Below, in pieces: positions 1 through 8,764 of a stretch of DNA of 41,846 nt (positions within the stretch are counted from its first letter, which is position 1; each line of letters starts with the position of its first letter). This stretch comes from Paracoccaceae bacterium (lineage in GTDB: Bacteria; Pseudomonadota; Alphaproteobacteria; Rhodobacterales; Rhodobacteraceae), in contig JAGWAS010000018.1 of NCBI GenBank assembly GCA_021296235.1, positions 36,513-78,358 of the forward strand, read 5' to 3'. The position numbers and the translations under genes are program-made. The notes under the pieces were generated by a model. That model ran no database searches, was not told the DNA's origin, and was given only the letters and a program-made list of their open reading frames with translations.

Positions 1-539
1 GGCGTCCCGATGCCGGCAGCCAACCCGTCGGGACGGGCTGACGGGGTAAATCGAAATGCCAGGAGCATCACTGCCCTGGAGATTGCACCGGCAGCAATCA
101 GGGGACCGAAGACTCTTCCTGCCTGCAGCAACTCGTTCAGTCCGGAGTGACGTCCAATCAAGAATACACACAGAGCTGTGGCGCCGAAGGATCCAATCCT
201 GCTGTCCCTCATGATGCGCAGCCGGTCCTCCATGCTCCGACCTCCGAAGAGGCCGTCGGCGGCATCCGCCAATCCGTCCTCATGCAATGCACCTGTGGCA
301 GCTATCATCCCGGCAATTGCGGCTATGGCCGCGATGGACGTGCCAGTTCCGGCGGATGACAACATGTGTGCAATGCCGCCACCGAGTGCACCGACTGCTG
401 CACCAACCAGGGGCCATGCCCACGAGGATGAGCCGGTAACTTCAATCACTCGACCCGACCCGACCGGCAGCCGGGTCAGCAGGGAAATTGCCGCAAGCAA
501 ATCTTGCGGACGCGGAATCCTGTTTGGGCCGGGTTTCAT
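1..539 (-). CDS. cobS: Adenosylcobinamide-GDP ribazoletransferase (cobalamin synthase), 3'-truncated by window edge
   Basis: CobS is the integral membrane enzyme that joins adenosylcobinamide-GDP and alpha-ribazole in the last stage of cobalamin assembly. The frame reads from an ATG at 537-539 leftward without a stop to the first base, about 179 residues. I translated it by hand. Near residue 90 it shows the CobS hallmark HEDGLADAADGLFGG, followed by RLRIMRDSRIGSFG, both conserved in this family. Alanine/glycine-rich stretches on either side fit membrane helices. It is divergent from cobT, with about 80 bases between the starts. The C-terminal third lies outside the window. The identity is firm from the motif and the cobT neighbour. 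Confidence 0.9.
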   Translation of the reverse strand, partial: MKPGPNRIPRPQDLLAAISLLTRLPVGSGRVIEVTGSSSWAWPLVGAAVGALGGGIAHMLSSAGTGTSIAAIAAIAGMIAATGALHEDGLADAADGLFGGRSMEDRLRIMRDSRIGSFGATALCVFLIGRHSGLNELLQAGRVFGPLIAAGAISRAVMLLAFRFTPSARPDGLAAGIGT

Positions 540-619
540 CCGTATTCAACCGGTGTTCATCAAGGCAGGACAAAGCGGTATATCAACCACCGAACCGATT
601 CAATGTGAGAGGACCATCC

Positions 620-1654
620 ATGGTCGAAACTGACACGCCGTTTTGCGATCCGGAGGGATTCCGGCGGGTCCTGCAAAACCTGCCCGCACCGGATGAATCA
701 ACCCGGATACTTGCCAGCGAAAGGAACGCACTCCTTACCAAGCCGTCAGGTTCGCTTGGCCGGCTGGAAGAGTTGGCAATCTGGTATGCTTCATGGCGTG
801 GAGACTCCAAACCAGAAATCCTGAATCCTCAAGTTATCGTTTTTGCGGGTAATCATGGAGTGGCTGCACAGGGGGTGTCAGCTTATCCGCCGGAAGTTAC
901 GGCAGAAATGATCGCCAATTTCAATTCCGGCGGTGCGGCCATCAACCAATTGGCTCGGCAATTGGGCACAGAGCCGGATGTGCATGCGATTGATATCGAC
1001 AGGCCGACCGGGGACATCTCCTGCGGTGCCGCGATGACGGAGACGGAGTTCACCCAAGCACTGCTTGCGGGATGGCGGGCCGTCAGACCTGCAGCGGACC
1101 TTGTGGTTCCGGGCGAAATGGGGATTGGCAACACGACAAGTGCCGCAGCCCTGGCACTTGCGCTCTATGGTGGATCTGCCACGGACTGGACAGGTGCCGG
1201 AACCGGTGTGGACGGAAGTGCGTTGGAACGAAAGGTTTGCGCCGTGGCAAGCGCCGTTGAGCACAACGGCCCGTTTGCACCGGGAGAAGGCCTGGACGCG
1301 CTGCGACGGCTCGGCGGACGCGAACTGGCGGCAATTGCCGGTGCAATCGTGTGCGCACGAATCCATCGGATTCCAGTGGTGCTTGACGGATTCATCTGCA
1401 CTGCCGCTGCTTCGGCGCTCCATTCTGAAGTGAAGGATTCGCTGGCCCATGCGATTGCCGGGCACTGCAGTGCCGAGGCGGGACATGGCCGCATCCTCGA
1501 AAAAATCGGCAAGAGATCTGTTCTGGATCTGGAAATGCGATTGGGGGAGGGTTCCGGGGCGGCCGTGGCGGCTCTGGTTCTAAAGGCAGCCCTCGCTTGC
1601 CATTCAGGAATGTCAACGTTCGAGGAGGCTCAGGTTTCCGGTGCGGTTGGGTGA
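620..1654 (+). CDS. cobT: Nicotinate-nucleotide--dimethylbenzimidazole phosphoribosyltransferase
   Basis: CobT transfers the phosphoribosyl group of nicotinate mononucleotide to 5,6-dimethylbenzimidazole, giving alpha-ribazole phosphate for the lower ligand of cobalamin. The 344-residue length is usual for the family. Visible signatures are AGNHGVAAQGVSAYP in the N-terminal third, GEMGIGNTTSAAAL in the middle and RLGEGSGAA near the C-terminus. The Glu in the last motif corresponds, from family knowledge, to the catalytic glutamate. The frame is open further upstream to 488, but the ATG at 620 with a GAGAGGA ribosome-binding site seven bases upstream begins the recognisable protein. It is divergent from cobS and convergent with the antiporter gene. 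Confidence 0.94.
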   Translation: MVETDTPFCDPEGFRRVLQNLPAPDESTRILASERNALLTKPSGSLGRLEELAIWYASWRGDSKPEILNPQVIVFAGNHGVAAQGVSAYPPEVTAEMIANFNSGGAAINQLARQLGTEPDVHAIDIDRPTGDISCGAAMTETEFTQALLAGWRAVRPAADLVVPGEMGIGNTTSAAALALALYGGSATDWTGAGTGVDGSALERKVCAVASAVEHNGPFAPGEGLDALRRLGGRELAAIAGAIVCARIHRIPVVLDGFICTAAASALHSEVKDSLAHAIAGHCSAEAGHGRILEKIGKRSVLDLEMRLGEGSGAAVAALVLKAALACHSGMSTFEEAQVSGAVG

Positions 1655-1686
1655 TCCGACTCGGGACGTCTCACCGAATTTGGCCG

Positions 1687-3639
1687 TCAATCCGTCCTTG
1701 TCTCCGGCTGCTCATTTGGCTTTTCCTTCTTTCCGTCCCCTTGGGGCGCACCATCATGTGAAATGGTTTCACTGCCGGGTCCGGTCGGATCTTCGGATGC
1801 CTCAAGGCGGCCAAGGTTCATTTCTTTGCTCAATTCGTGCAGGCGCTTGATGTAGACCTCGTTTTCCTCAACCGGAATCTCGGGATCCCAGACGAGAGCC
1901 AATTCGCGCGTTGAGTTCCTGTCGTAACGGTAAAAATTGCGGGTTCTCTGATGAGCCTCGTCCTCGGGAACGCCCATGCGCTGCAGCAGGTATCTTCCGG
2001 CACGAAGTGAACTGTCGAAGGTTTCCCGAACAATGTGCGTCGCGTTCTCCTGATAGAGCTCGTACACATGGATGCGGTCGCGTGCCCTGGCAATTATGGT
2101 CAAATCGGGCCGCCGACGCCGTGCGTATCTCACAAGCTCAGTGGTCTTGTCAGGCGAATCGATTGCAATCACCAAGGCGGAAGCGTCGCTGATTCCGGCT
2201 GCCTCCAGCAATTCGGGCCGTGTTGGGTCGCCAAGATAAGCCTTGATGCCCAATCGCCGCATCATGTTGATGACCTTGATGTCGCTGTCGAGGACGGTGG
2301 TGCGGATTCCGTTTCCGGCGGCGAACTCGTTGACAACCCGTCCGAACCTGCCGCCACCTGCAATGATAACCGGACCTTCACCCGTGATGTCGGATTCGGC
2401 AAGGCGGTCGACCGGATCACCGATGCGTGTTGCCAGATGCTCATAGCCAATGAACAGTGCCGGGGTCAGTATCATCGAGACCGCGACGACAAGCAGAAGC
2501 AGATCGGCAAGTTGTTGGTCGATGACGTTCGTCTGGGTCATGAAACTCAGCAGCACGAGGCCAAATTCACCTGCCTGAGCGAGCCCGAGAGTAAACAGCC
2601 AGGCATCGCGGCCTCGAAGGTGGAACAGCCGTGCCAATGCAAGGAGCACTGCGGCCTTGCAGGCGATCATGCCGAGTGCCAGCCCTATCACTGAAAAGAA
2701 GTTCGCAAACAGAACCTGAAAGTTAATGCTTGCCCCCACCACCATGAAGAACAAGCCGAGCAGCAAGCCCTTGAAAGGCTCAATGTTGGATTTCATTTCG
2801 TGGCGGAATTCAGAGTTCGCCAAAACAACCCCGGCAAGGAAGGTTCCGAGGGCCGGCGACAGGCCGACGAACGTCATCAGCAGCGCGGTGCCGACAACGA
2901 GAAGGAGTGTGGCGGCAGTCGAGATTTCGGTGAGACCGGTCGAGGCAATGTACCTGAACAGGGGGCGACAAAGAAATCGACCGCCAAGAATTATGAAAGC
3001 GATCGCTGCCAGCATGAGTCCGGCGATCCCCCAGGCCGGCAGATCCTCAATGATGGCAAGTGCCGGCCCGGTTTCCTTTCCCACCCCATGGCCGGCAACC
3101 TCGGCACCGCTTGTGCTGAACTGTCCGGGAACTACGAGCAGCGGAATGATGACGAGCATCGGAATGAATGCAACATCCTGCGTCAGCAGGACCGATACGC
3201 CGGACCGGCCGCCATTCGTCTGGGTAAGCCCTTTTTCCGACAATGTCTGGATCACCATTGCAGTTGACGAAAGCGCCAATGCCATTCCAATTGCGATTCC
3301 GGTTGCCCACGGCAAGTCCAGCAACCTGCCGGCGGCAGCAATAAGGATGGTGGTCATCACAATTTGAAGTCCGCCAAGTCCAACAAGCTTGTGGCGCAGA
3401 TCCCAAAGTGTTTCGGGATCCATTTCCAGGCCGATCACGAACAGCAGCATCACCACGCCGAATTCGGCAACCCCGACAAGGCCGGTGGCCTGAGTTCCCA
3501 GAAGCCCGCTGATCTGCCCGACAACTATGCCAGCAAAGAGATAGCCGAGCACGGTGCCAAGGCCGAGGCGTTTTGAAAACGGAACCGCAATGACGGCAGC
3601 GGCAAGAAGGATTGCTGCGAGAACAAGGAATCCGCTCAT
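1687..3639 (-). CDS. Kef-type K+/H+ antiporter (CPA2 family) with TrkA-N domain
   Basis: This is a monovalent cation:proton antiporter of the CPA2 family, which exchanges K+ (or Na+) for H+ across the inner membrane. The 650-residue protein has about a dozen hydrophobic segments in the first 390 residues. A cytosolic nucleotide-binding TrkA-N/RCK domain follows, beginning with VIIAGGGRFGRVVNEF and continuing through a conserved GDPTRPELLEAAG segment. The C-terminal tail is polar and charged, ending in a Glu/Lys/Pro-rich stretch. I chose the ATG at 3639 (MSGFLVLAAIL) because the first membrane helix starts there; a TTG ten codons upstream is possible, and neither has a clear ribosome-binding site. 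Kef proteins are often glutathione-gated, but nothing in the sequence decides the ligand here. Confidence 0.88.
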   Translation of the reverse strand: MSGFLVLAAILLAAAVIAVPFSKRLGLGTVLGYLFAGIVVGQISGLLGTQATGLVGVAEFGVVMLLFVIGLEMDPETLWDLRHKLVGLGGLQIVMTTILIAAAGRLLDLPWATGIAIGMALALSSTAMVIQTLSEKGLTQTNGGRSGVSVLLTQDVAFIPMLVIIPLLVVPGQFSTSGAEVAGHGVGKETGPALAIIEDLPAWGIAGLMLAAIAFIILGGRFLCRPLFRYIASTGLTEISTAATLLLVVGTALLMTFVGLSPALGTFLAGVVLANSEFRHEMKSNIEPFKGLLLGLFFMVVGASINFQVLFANFFSVIGLALGMIACKAAVLLALARLFHLRGRDAWLFTLGLAQAGEFGLVLLSFMTQTNVIDQQLADLLLLVVAVSMILTPALFIGYEHLATRIGDPVDRLAESDITGEGPVIIAGGGRFGRVVNEFAAGNGIRTTVLDSDIKVINMMRRLGIKAYLGDPTRPELLEAAGISDASALVIAIDSPDKTTELVRYARRRRPDLTIIARARDRIHVYELYQENATHIVRETFDSSLRAGRYLLQRMGVPEDEAHQRTRNFYRYDRNSTRELALVWDPEIPVEENEVYIKRLHELSKEMNLGRLEASEDPTGPGSETISHDGAPQGDGKKEKPNEQPETRTD

Positions 3640-4075
3640 TTTGATTGCAACCGGTGCTGGCGGAACCAAACATTGGCCGGTATGGCCACCTCATGCACCT
3701 CCCGGAACAATCGGGATGCTGTTGGACTGCTTGATTTGTGCACGAAGCATGGAATGAATCTCTGCCCTGTCCCTGTCAACTGCCCATTGGACCTCAATCT
3801 GCGCCGTTTGGGCGATCATAGCAGGAATTGACCTGCCGGTGAATTGTTGGTGGTGCAACTCACTGAATGCAGACTTCAGGCCCTTGGATCAAGGGTCCGG
3901 AATCCACGCCTCAACCGGATGCTGATGGACAGCAACCGCTATCCTGCGTCGGCAAGCCGGTTGGTTTCACGGAAATCCGCAATTACTGCGCTCCTCCCGC
4001 TTCCAAATTCACGATTCGTCCGTTTGAGGTATGCAATAGAGTGTCTGCGAAAACAGCCCCGCATCCGGCAGCGGC
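3640..4075. other. Intergenic region without recognisable gene
   Basis: About 435 bases upstream of the antiporter. The short frames on both strands have no family resemblance I can recognise and no convincing ribosome-binding site. I see no hairpin with a T-run. The antiporter promoter should lie at the left edge, but I cannot place it. Confidence 0.4.
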
Positions 4076-4360
4076 TCAACTGGTCCCACTCGGGGTGTCC
4101 GGCATGGATGTTTCGGCGACCCAAATCAGGTCCATGCGGTGCATGTTCATTGCAACCCCTCGCCGTAGAGTGGTCCAATCTGCAGACAGACCACCGCGCA
4201 TGGCGGGCAGGACGTCATCGGCGTTTTGGCGGTCGTCTGGATTCTCCATTTCAAGCCAACCGCGATTTCCCCATATTGACGCTTCGTGCATGCCGACCGG
4301 CATGAAGCCGATGCGTCCGTCCATGAAGGAGAATTCGGCCGCGGCCGTCTGGCGCAGCAT
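4076..4360 (-). CDS. Possible small hypothetical protein (94 aa)
   Basis: I do not recognise this protein. It is the only frame between the antiporter and the dehalogenase that looks translatable: the ATG at 4360 is preceded by GAGGAAAGC, a good ribosome-binding site. Codon third positions are GC-rich in its first half, as in neighbouring real genes. The product is rich in Met and Trp and has no membrane segment or signal peptide. It lies inside a region where the opposite strand is also open, so it may be spurious or the remnant of a longer gene: a second minus-strand frame just upstream (about 4375-4600) also looks protein-like. Low confidence. Confidence 0.25.
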   Translation of the reverse strand: MLRQTAAAEFSFMDGRIGFMPVGMHEASIWGNRGWLEMENPDDRQNADDVLPAMRGGLSADWTTLRRGVAMNMHRMDLIWVAETSMPDTPSGTS

Positions 4361-4839
4361 GCTTTCCTCAAGCGTTACCCGGTTGACGGCAATTCCCGAA
4401 CCGGCCCCCTCAAAGTGCCCTTCAGATTCCGCATCCCGAACATGTATCCGTTGTTGGCGGCTGCGATCATCAGTTCACGGACATTGGCGGCCAGTGGAAG
4501 TGACATTGTTGCGGAAACCATCGGTGTGGCCATTTTCATGCGCACGGCAAATGCCTCATCGGCCTCAACTGGTTTCCCGGCGCGTGGTTGGTTCGAATGA
4601 ACCGTTGCGTGTCCGATCGTGTTCAACTCCAACCAAGGATCTTTTCGCGTAACTTTGGCAAATTCATGACGCAATGCCACAAAACACAATATTCTCAACA
4701 ACCGAATGTGCCATTTCACGGCAGGCGCGAACTGACTCGGCGGTTGTTGCCTGAAGTGATTGGCGGTAGTTTTCCGACCTTCGCCATGACCGGAATGCCC
4801 GGTATTGCCGGAGCGATTGCGGCGAACAACGGACGGCAC
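4361..4839. other. Leader region of the dehalogenase gene
   Basis: No independent gene is assigned. The plus-strand frame of the dehalogenase stays open back to 4588, but residues encoded before 4840 do not resemble the family. The minus-strand frame here ends in a protein-like stretch (about 4375-4600) that I could not identify. No cobalamin riboswitch box (GCCACTG) is visible. Confidence 0.35.
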
Positions 4840-7800
4840 ATGAAGTATTTTTCGAACAGGAAGCGACCAATTCATCTTGGACCGTTTCCGCTTGAACGGC
4901 TGGCCCGTTCGGAAGCCGACCCGAATCTTGGTGCTGTTCCCCCCGAAACGGATTTGGATTTCGATGCGCATCCCTCTGATTCGCTTGCCCATGCCATGGC
5001 AAGATTCCTCGCAATGCTGGATACCGTGCGCGACGGGGATGTGGTCAATCCGGTGGCGGAAATTCCTGAATGCCCGGCGGAGCGTGCGCGCCACATGAAG
5101 GCTGCGTGCCACTATTTCGACGCTTCGATGGTCGGCATCGCACGGCTTCAGCCAAGTCATCTTCTTGCGCAAGCCAGACGCAATTCGATGATTGCAGGAA
5201 TCAGGGAGGAGTTGGAGGAAGGGCAGCCGGTAACCTACGCGGCTGGCGTCGACGCCATATATGCCGACATTCTGGCCGCATCGAGGAAGGACTTCGGTTC
5301 ACCTCAGGGACACAACTGCGCAATTGTCATTCTTGTGGAACATTCGAGGGAACCAGATGAGAACGAGCCGGGCACCGAATGGTTCCGCGGAACCCAAGCG
5401 GAGCGGGCGGCACTCCTGACCGCCAACGTCGCGGTGGTCATGGCAAATTACATCCGAATGCTGGGCCATGGTGCGAGGGCTCATACCGCAACAACGTCCG
5501 AATTCGACCTAAACCGGTTGAGCGTGTCGGCCGGACTCTGCGGCATGTCGGGCGGAACTCTTCAGAATGCGTTTGTTGGCGATCGCTTCGGCCTTGCCGC
5601 AGTCAGCACAAGCCTGCACATGGAGATAGATTCCCCGTTGGCCGACGGCTGCGGAAAATCTGGACTTCGCTCGCACGGCCCCGCTTGGCACGTTGGACTT
5701 GGATCTGAACGGCGGGCAGGTACCTCGATTCCGTTTGAAGGTCGCGAATACCGCAAGGGGCCACATCCTTTCGAGTCCATCAAACGCGTCGACGAGCCGA
5801 CGACACTTATCGACGGAAACCGCATTCCGCGGTTCCCAAAACGGTCGGATTTTTTTGCCCGTTCGCTGTTTGGTGATCTCGGAAAGCCTGTGCAGGAGGC
5901 TGCGAAGGGTGCATACTATGTCATGAAGAGTCCGATCGGCGGTTGTGCCCGCCGGGCGCTTGGCGCTCTTCTGCTGTTGCAGTTCGGCGAGGCCCGAGGC
6001 CCCGTGCCTGAAGGCGTTGAGGATCCTGAACGCAACGCCGACAATGTGAAGGGAGCCTCCTACTACCTGTCCACCGACGCGGTCGGGATCAGCGCAATTC
6101 CGCACTGGGCCTACTATTCTCATGATGCCGGCGGCAATGAGGTTGAACCCTATCACAACAATGCAATCTCCATGCTTTACGATCAAGGCTACGACACCAT
6201 GGAGGGTGCCTCTGGTGACGATTGGATTTCTGTGGCCCAGTCCATGCGGGCCTACCTCCGCTTTTCGCTGATCGGCGGGGTCATCGCCGAACAGATCAGA
6301 AGGCTTGGGTATTCGGCCAGGGTCCATTCCGTTCTCGACAGTGATTTGCTGCAACCGCCGCTCCTGCTGCTGTCCGGCCTCGGTGAAGTCAGCCGGATTG
6401 GAGAGGTTATTCTCAATCCCTTCCTTGGACCGCGGCTGAAATCTGGCGTCGTTTCGACGTCCATGCCCCTTGCGCATGACCGGCCGATCGATTTCGGACT
6501 GCAGCGTTTTTGTGAATCCTGCAACAAATGCGCCCGTGAATGCCCGTCCGGCGCGATCACCGCAGGCCCCAAGCTCATGTACAACGGATATGAAATCTGG
6601 AAGTCGGATGCCGAAAAGTGCGCGCGCTACCGCCTGACGAACGCTGCTGGGGGCATGTGTGGACGCTGCATGAAGACTTGTCCATGGAACCTTGAGGGCC
6701 TGTTCGCTGATGAGTCGTTCAGGTGGATGGCCATCAACGTGCCCCGTTCGGCAAAAGTGCTTGCCAAACTTGACGACAGCCTTGGCCGAGGTTCGATAAA
6801 TCCGGTCAAGAAGTGGTGGTGGGACATTGAGCTTGACCGACAGACAGGCCGATATGTCCAGGCAGCAAGGACCAATGAGCGCGGCCTGAATGTTGACCTT
6901 AAGATTGACTATGATGATCAGACGCTGGCGGTCTATCCGGCTGATGTCATGCCGGCTCCGTTTCCGGTGGTTCAACCGGTCGACCGCGAAGCGGGGATCG
7001 AACGTTACCGATCGATGCTCACGCCGGCCGAATACCGGCGCAGGATGAACTCCGACGACGGCGTAGATCTTGTGCCTCAGCGGAAAAGGCTGGATGGCCC
7101 GCCTCCGGTGTTTCCAGTAATCGTCTCGAAGAGAGAAGAGCTATCGGGAAGCGTGGTGAGGTTTGAGTTGACCGATGCCGAGCGCGGAAGCCTCCCGGCA
7201 TTTGAGGCGGGTGCCCATGTTGATGTCGTGATTGCACCTGAATACGAGCGGCAATTCTCGCTGGCCGGTGATCCCGCAGATCGGTCAAAATACGTTCTTG
7301 GCATTCTCCGGGAAACAGGGGGGCGCGGCGGCTCCGACCTAATGTATCGAGCCTTCAGGCCAGGCAGGCGGGTTTTCATCTCAGCACCCCGAAACCATTT
7401 TCCGCTTGATGAGAGCGCACCATTCTCTCTGCTGATGGCAGGTGGCATCGGTGCCACGCCATTGATGGCCATGGCGCACCGCCTGCATGCAATCTCCAGT
7501 GAATTTGTGTTTCATTGCAGTGCCCGATCAAGGCACGAATTTGGATTTGCCGGTGAATTGGAAAGCGTCGCGTGGGCGGACAGGGTTGTCTTTCATTTCT
7601 CGGCTGCCGGATCCAGGGCGAACCTTGGGGAGGTCATTCCGCGTTTCAGGGAAGGCTGCCGGCTCTATTCCTGCGGCAGTGACCGATATATGGATGCGGT
7701 TTTTGACATGGCCAGTTCAAAGGGCTGGCCCGAGGAGAGCCTTTCCCGGGAGTATTTTGTGGTTCCTGAGGAGCCCGAGAAAGAGAACCTTCCGTTCCGG

Positions 7801-8058
7801 CTTGAGTTGGCGGGCAGCGGGCGGGTGATAAAGGTTGCAGCGGAGCAGACCGCAATTGATGCATTGGCGCAAGCCGGATTGCCGGTCGATACCAAGTGTT
7901 CGGACGGATTGTGCGGCGTCTGCGCCGCACACTACACCGGCGGTGAGGTGGATCATCGGGATTTCGTGCTGTCCGCAAGGGAAAGAAAGGAACGGATTCT
8001 TCTTTGCTGCTCCAGGGCCCGCGAAGCAAATGGAATGATCACAATTGACATCCCGTGA
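4840..8058 (+). CDS. Self-sufficient reductive dehalogenase: RdhA catalytic part fused to flavin/[2Fe-2S] reductase
   Basis: This 1072-residue protein belongs to the cytoplasmic, respiration-independent reductive dehalogenases (BhbA/NpRdhA type), which remove halogen from halophenols using cobalamin and two [4Fe-4S] clusters. From about residue 558 it shows CESCNKCARECPSGAI and near 607 GMCGRCMKTCPWN, the two cluster motifs. The C-terminal third is a phthalate-dioxygenase-reductase-like module: RQFSLAGDP (about 804) for flavin, LLMAGGIGATP (about 868) for NAD(P)H, and CSDGLCGVC (about 1020) with a distal Cys near the end for a plant-type [2Fe-2S] cluster. Electrons can thus pass from NAD(P)H to cobalamin in one chain. 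There is no Tat signal and no rdhB anchor gene, as expected for the catabolic class. I chose the ATG at 4840 (MKYFSNRKRPIHLGPFPLERL) because homologous sequence starts there; the frame is open to 4588. Substrate is not determinable here; brominated or chlorinated phenols are likely. Cobalamin genes lie 3 kb away. Confidence 0.93.
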   Translation: MKYFSNRKRPIHLGPFPLERLARSEADPNLGAVPPETDLDFDAHPSDSLAHAMARFLAMLDTVRDGDVVNPVAEIPECPAERARHMKAACHYFDASMVGIARLQPSHLLAQARRNSMIAGIREELEEGQPVTYAAGVDAIYADILAASRKDFGSPQGHNCAIVILVEHSREPDENEPGTEWFRGTQAERAALLTANVAVVMANYIRMLGHGARAHTATTSEFDLNRLSVSAGLCGMSGGTLQNAFVGDRFGLAAVSTSLHMEIDSPLADGCGKSGLRSHGPAWHVGLGSERRAGTSIPFEGREYRKGPHPFESIKRVDEPTTLIDGNRIPRFPKRSDFFARSLFGDLGKPVQEAAKGAYYVMKSPIGGCARRALGALLLLQFGEARGPVPEGVEDPERNADNVKGASYYLSTDAVGISAIPHWAYYSHDAGGNEVEPYHNNAISMLYDQGYDTMEGASGDDWISVAQSMRAYLRFSLIGGVIAEQIRRLGYSARVHSVLDSDLLQPPLLLLSGLGEVSRIGEVILNPFLGPRLKSGVVSTSMPLAHDRPIDFGLQRFCESCNKCARECPSGAITAGPKLMYNGYEIWKSDAEKCARYRLTNAAGGMCGRCMKTCPWNLEGLFADESFRWMAINVPRSAKVLAKLDDSLGRGSINPVKKWWWDIELDRQTGRYVQAARTNERGLNVDLKIDYDDQTLAVYPADVMPAPFPVVQPVDREAGIERYRSMLTPAEYRRRMNSDDGVDLVPQRKRLDGPPPVFPVIVSKREELSGSVVRFELTDAERGSLPAFEAGAHVDVVIAPEYERQFSLAGDPADRSKYVLGILRETGGRGGSDLMYRAFRPGRRVFISAPRNHFPLDESAPFSLLMAGGIGATPLMAMAHRLHAISSEFVFHCSARSRHEFGFAGELESVAWADRVVFHFSAAGSRANLGEVIPRFREGCRLYSCGSDRYMDAVFDMASSKGWPEESLSREYFVVPEEPEKENLPFRLELAGSGRVIKVAAEQTAIDALAQAGLPVDTKCSDGLCGVCAAHYTGGEVDHRDFVLSARERKERILLCCSRAREANGMITIDIP

Positions 8059-8459
8059 TGTGAGGATTTCTCTAAAAGCCGGAATTCGGGAGGCAAATTT
8101 GGAGCGCAATGGTCGGAGCCATGGAAGTTGCTGTGCCGCCAATGCGTGGTCGCCGGTCGTCGTTGGCTGACCCTGCGGTTCCGAGTTCCACCAAGGGCCT
8201 GTTCCGGGCGGCATCGAAGCGATTGGATGTCACTCAAAACCGGTAGCACAGAATTGTTTGCCGCCTTCAAGGACCCAAGGCATCACGGATGTCTTGAGCC
8301 GTTCCCTGATTTGGGTCTTGTTGGTTGCCTCAACAGTGTTCGGGCCAACAATGTTCCAATCCCTGCACCGCAGCCATTGACAGCATCTGTCCTTGATGCC
8401 TCAGGAAATGGGTTGGCACTGTCGTCACTGCCCGCTGGTTGCGGATGGGGCCTGGAAAT
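8059..8459. other. Intergenic region between dehalogenase and GatZ-like remnant
   Basis: About 400 bases in which I see no intact gene. A minus-strand frame continues from the GatZ-like remnant to 8283, but its sequence past 8460 no longer resembles that family. No clear terminator hairpin follows the dehalogenase stop codon. Confidence 0.4.
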
Positions 8460-8669
8460 GCAGGCGCACTCATAAAGACGCAATGCGTCCTGAACGGAAG
8501 CCATCAGAATATCGCCGTATGACCCCCTGACGGCAAGCTTTGGCAGGTATTTTCTCAGTGCCAAATCCGGAATGCGCCTGCCGTCCAGCCTTTGCCGCAA
8601 TCGGAATGCAGCCTGCTCTTCCTTCTGCGTGGGCCAGCCATGGCGAATTCGATCAGAATAACTGAAGTG
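8460..8669 (-). pseudogene. C-terminal remnant of a GatZ/KbaZ-like protein
   Basis: Hand translation of the minus strand gives a 70-residue stretch containing FSYSDRIRHGWPTQ, then LDGRRIPDLALRKYLP and ending LRLYECAC. This matches the C-terminal end of the GatZ/KbaZ family: SYSDRIRYYW, a LLSQYLP-like segment, and a final Tyr/Ala/Cys helix. These proteins are non-catalytic subunits of tagatose-bisphosphate aldolase or, in an Agrobacterium galactitol pathway, a tagatose-6-phosphate 4-epimerase. Only the last sixth of a roughly 420-residue protein remains; there is no start codon and no space for the rest, since the kinase gene ends only 95 bases upstream. It lies directly downstream of the sugar kinase on the same strand, where an intact gatZ would be expected. 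The family assignment comes from memory of the motif and needs a profile search. Confidence 0.6.
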
Positions 8670-8764
8670 CCAATGCAGCCAAGTTCGGTTTCGGGGCCTG
8701 CAGGGTATCCCCGGACATGCACCACGGCTTTATGCCTCGCGAACCGCGAGAAGTGTGTGTGCCA

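Noticed and set aside
540..619. Cobalamin riboswitch between cobS and cobT
   Set aside because: The gap is only about 80 bases and shows no conserved cobalamin box.
878..1486. 202-codon minus-strand frame opposite cobT
   Set aside because: Shadow of cobT, whose motifs are unmistakable on the plus strand.
3867..4652. 261-codon plus-strand frame upstream of the dehalogenase
   Set aside because: Its residues look like the complement of protein-like minus-strand frames (rich in Arg, Ser and Pro) and no start signal is seen.
4361..4839. Cobalamin riboswitch in front of the dehalogenase
   Set aside because: No GCCACTG box or paired elements are visible.
5509..6975. 488-codon minus-strand open frame opposite the dehalogenase
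   Set aside because: It lies entirely within a clearly recognised gene on the other strand and its product has no family features; it is a shadow frame.
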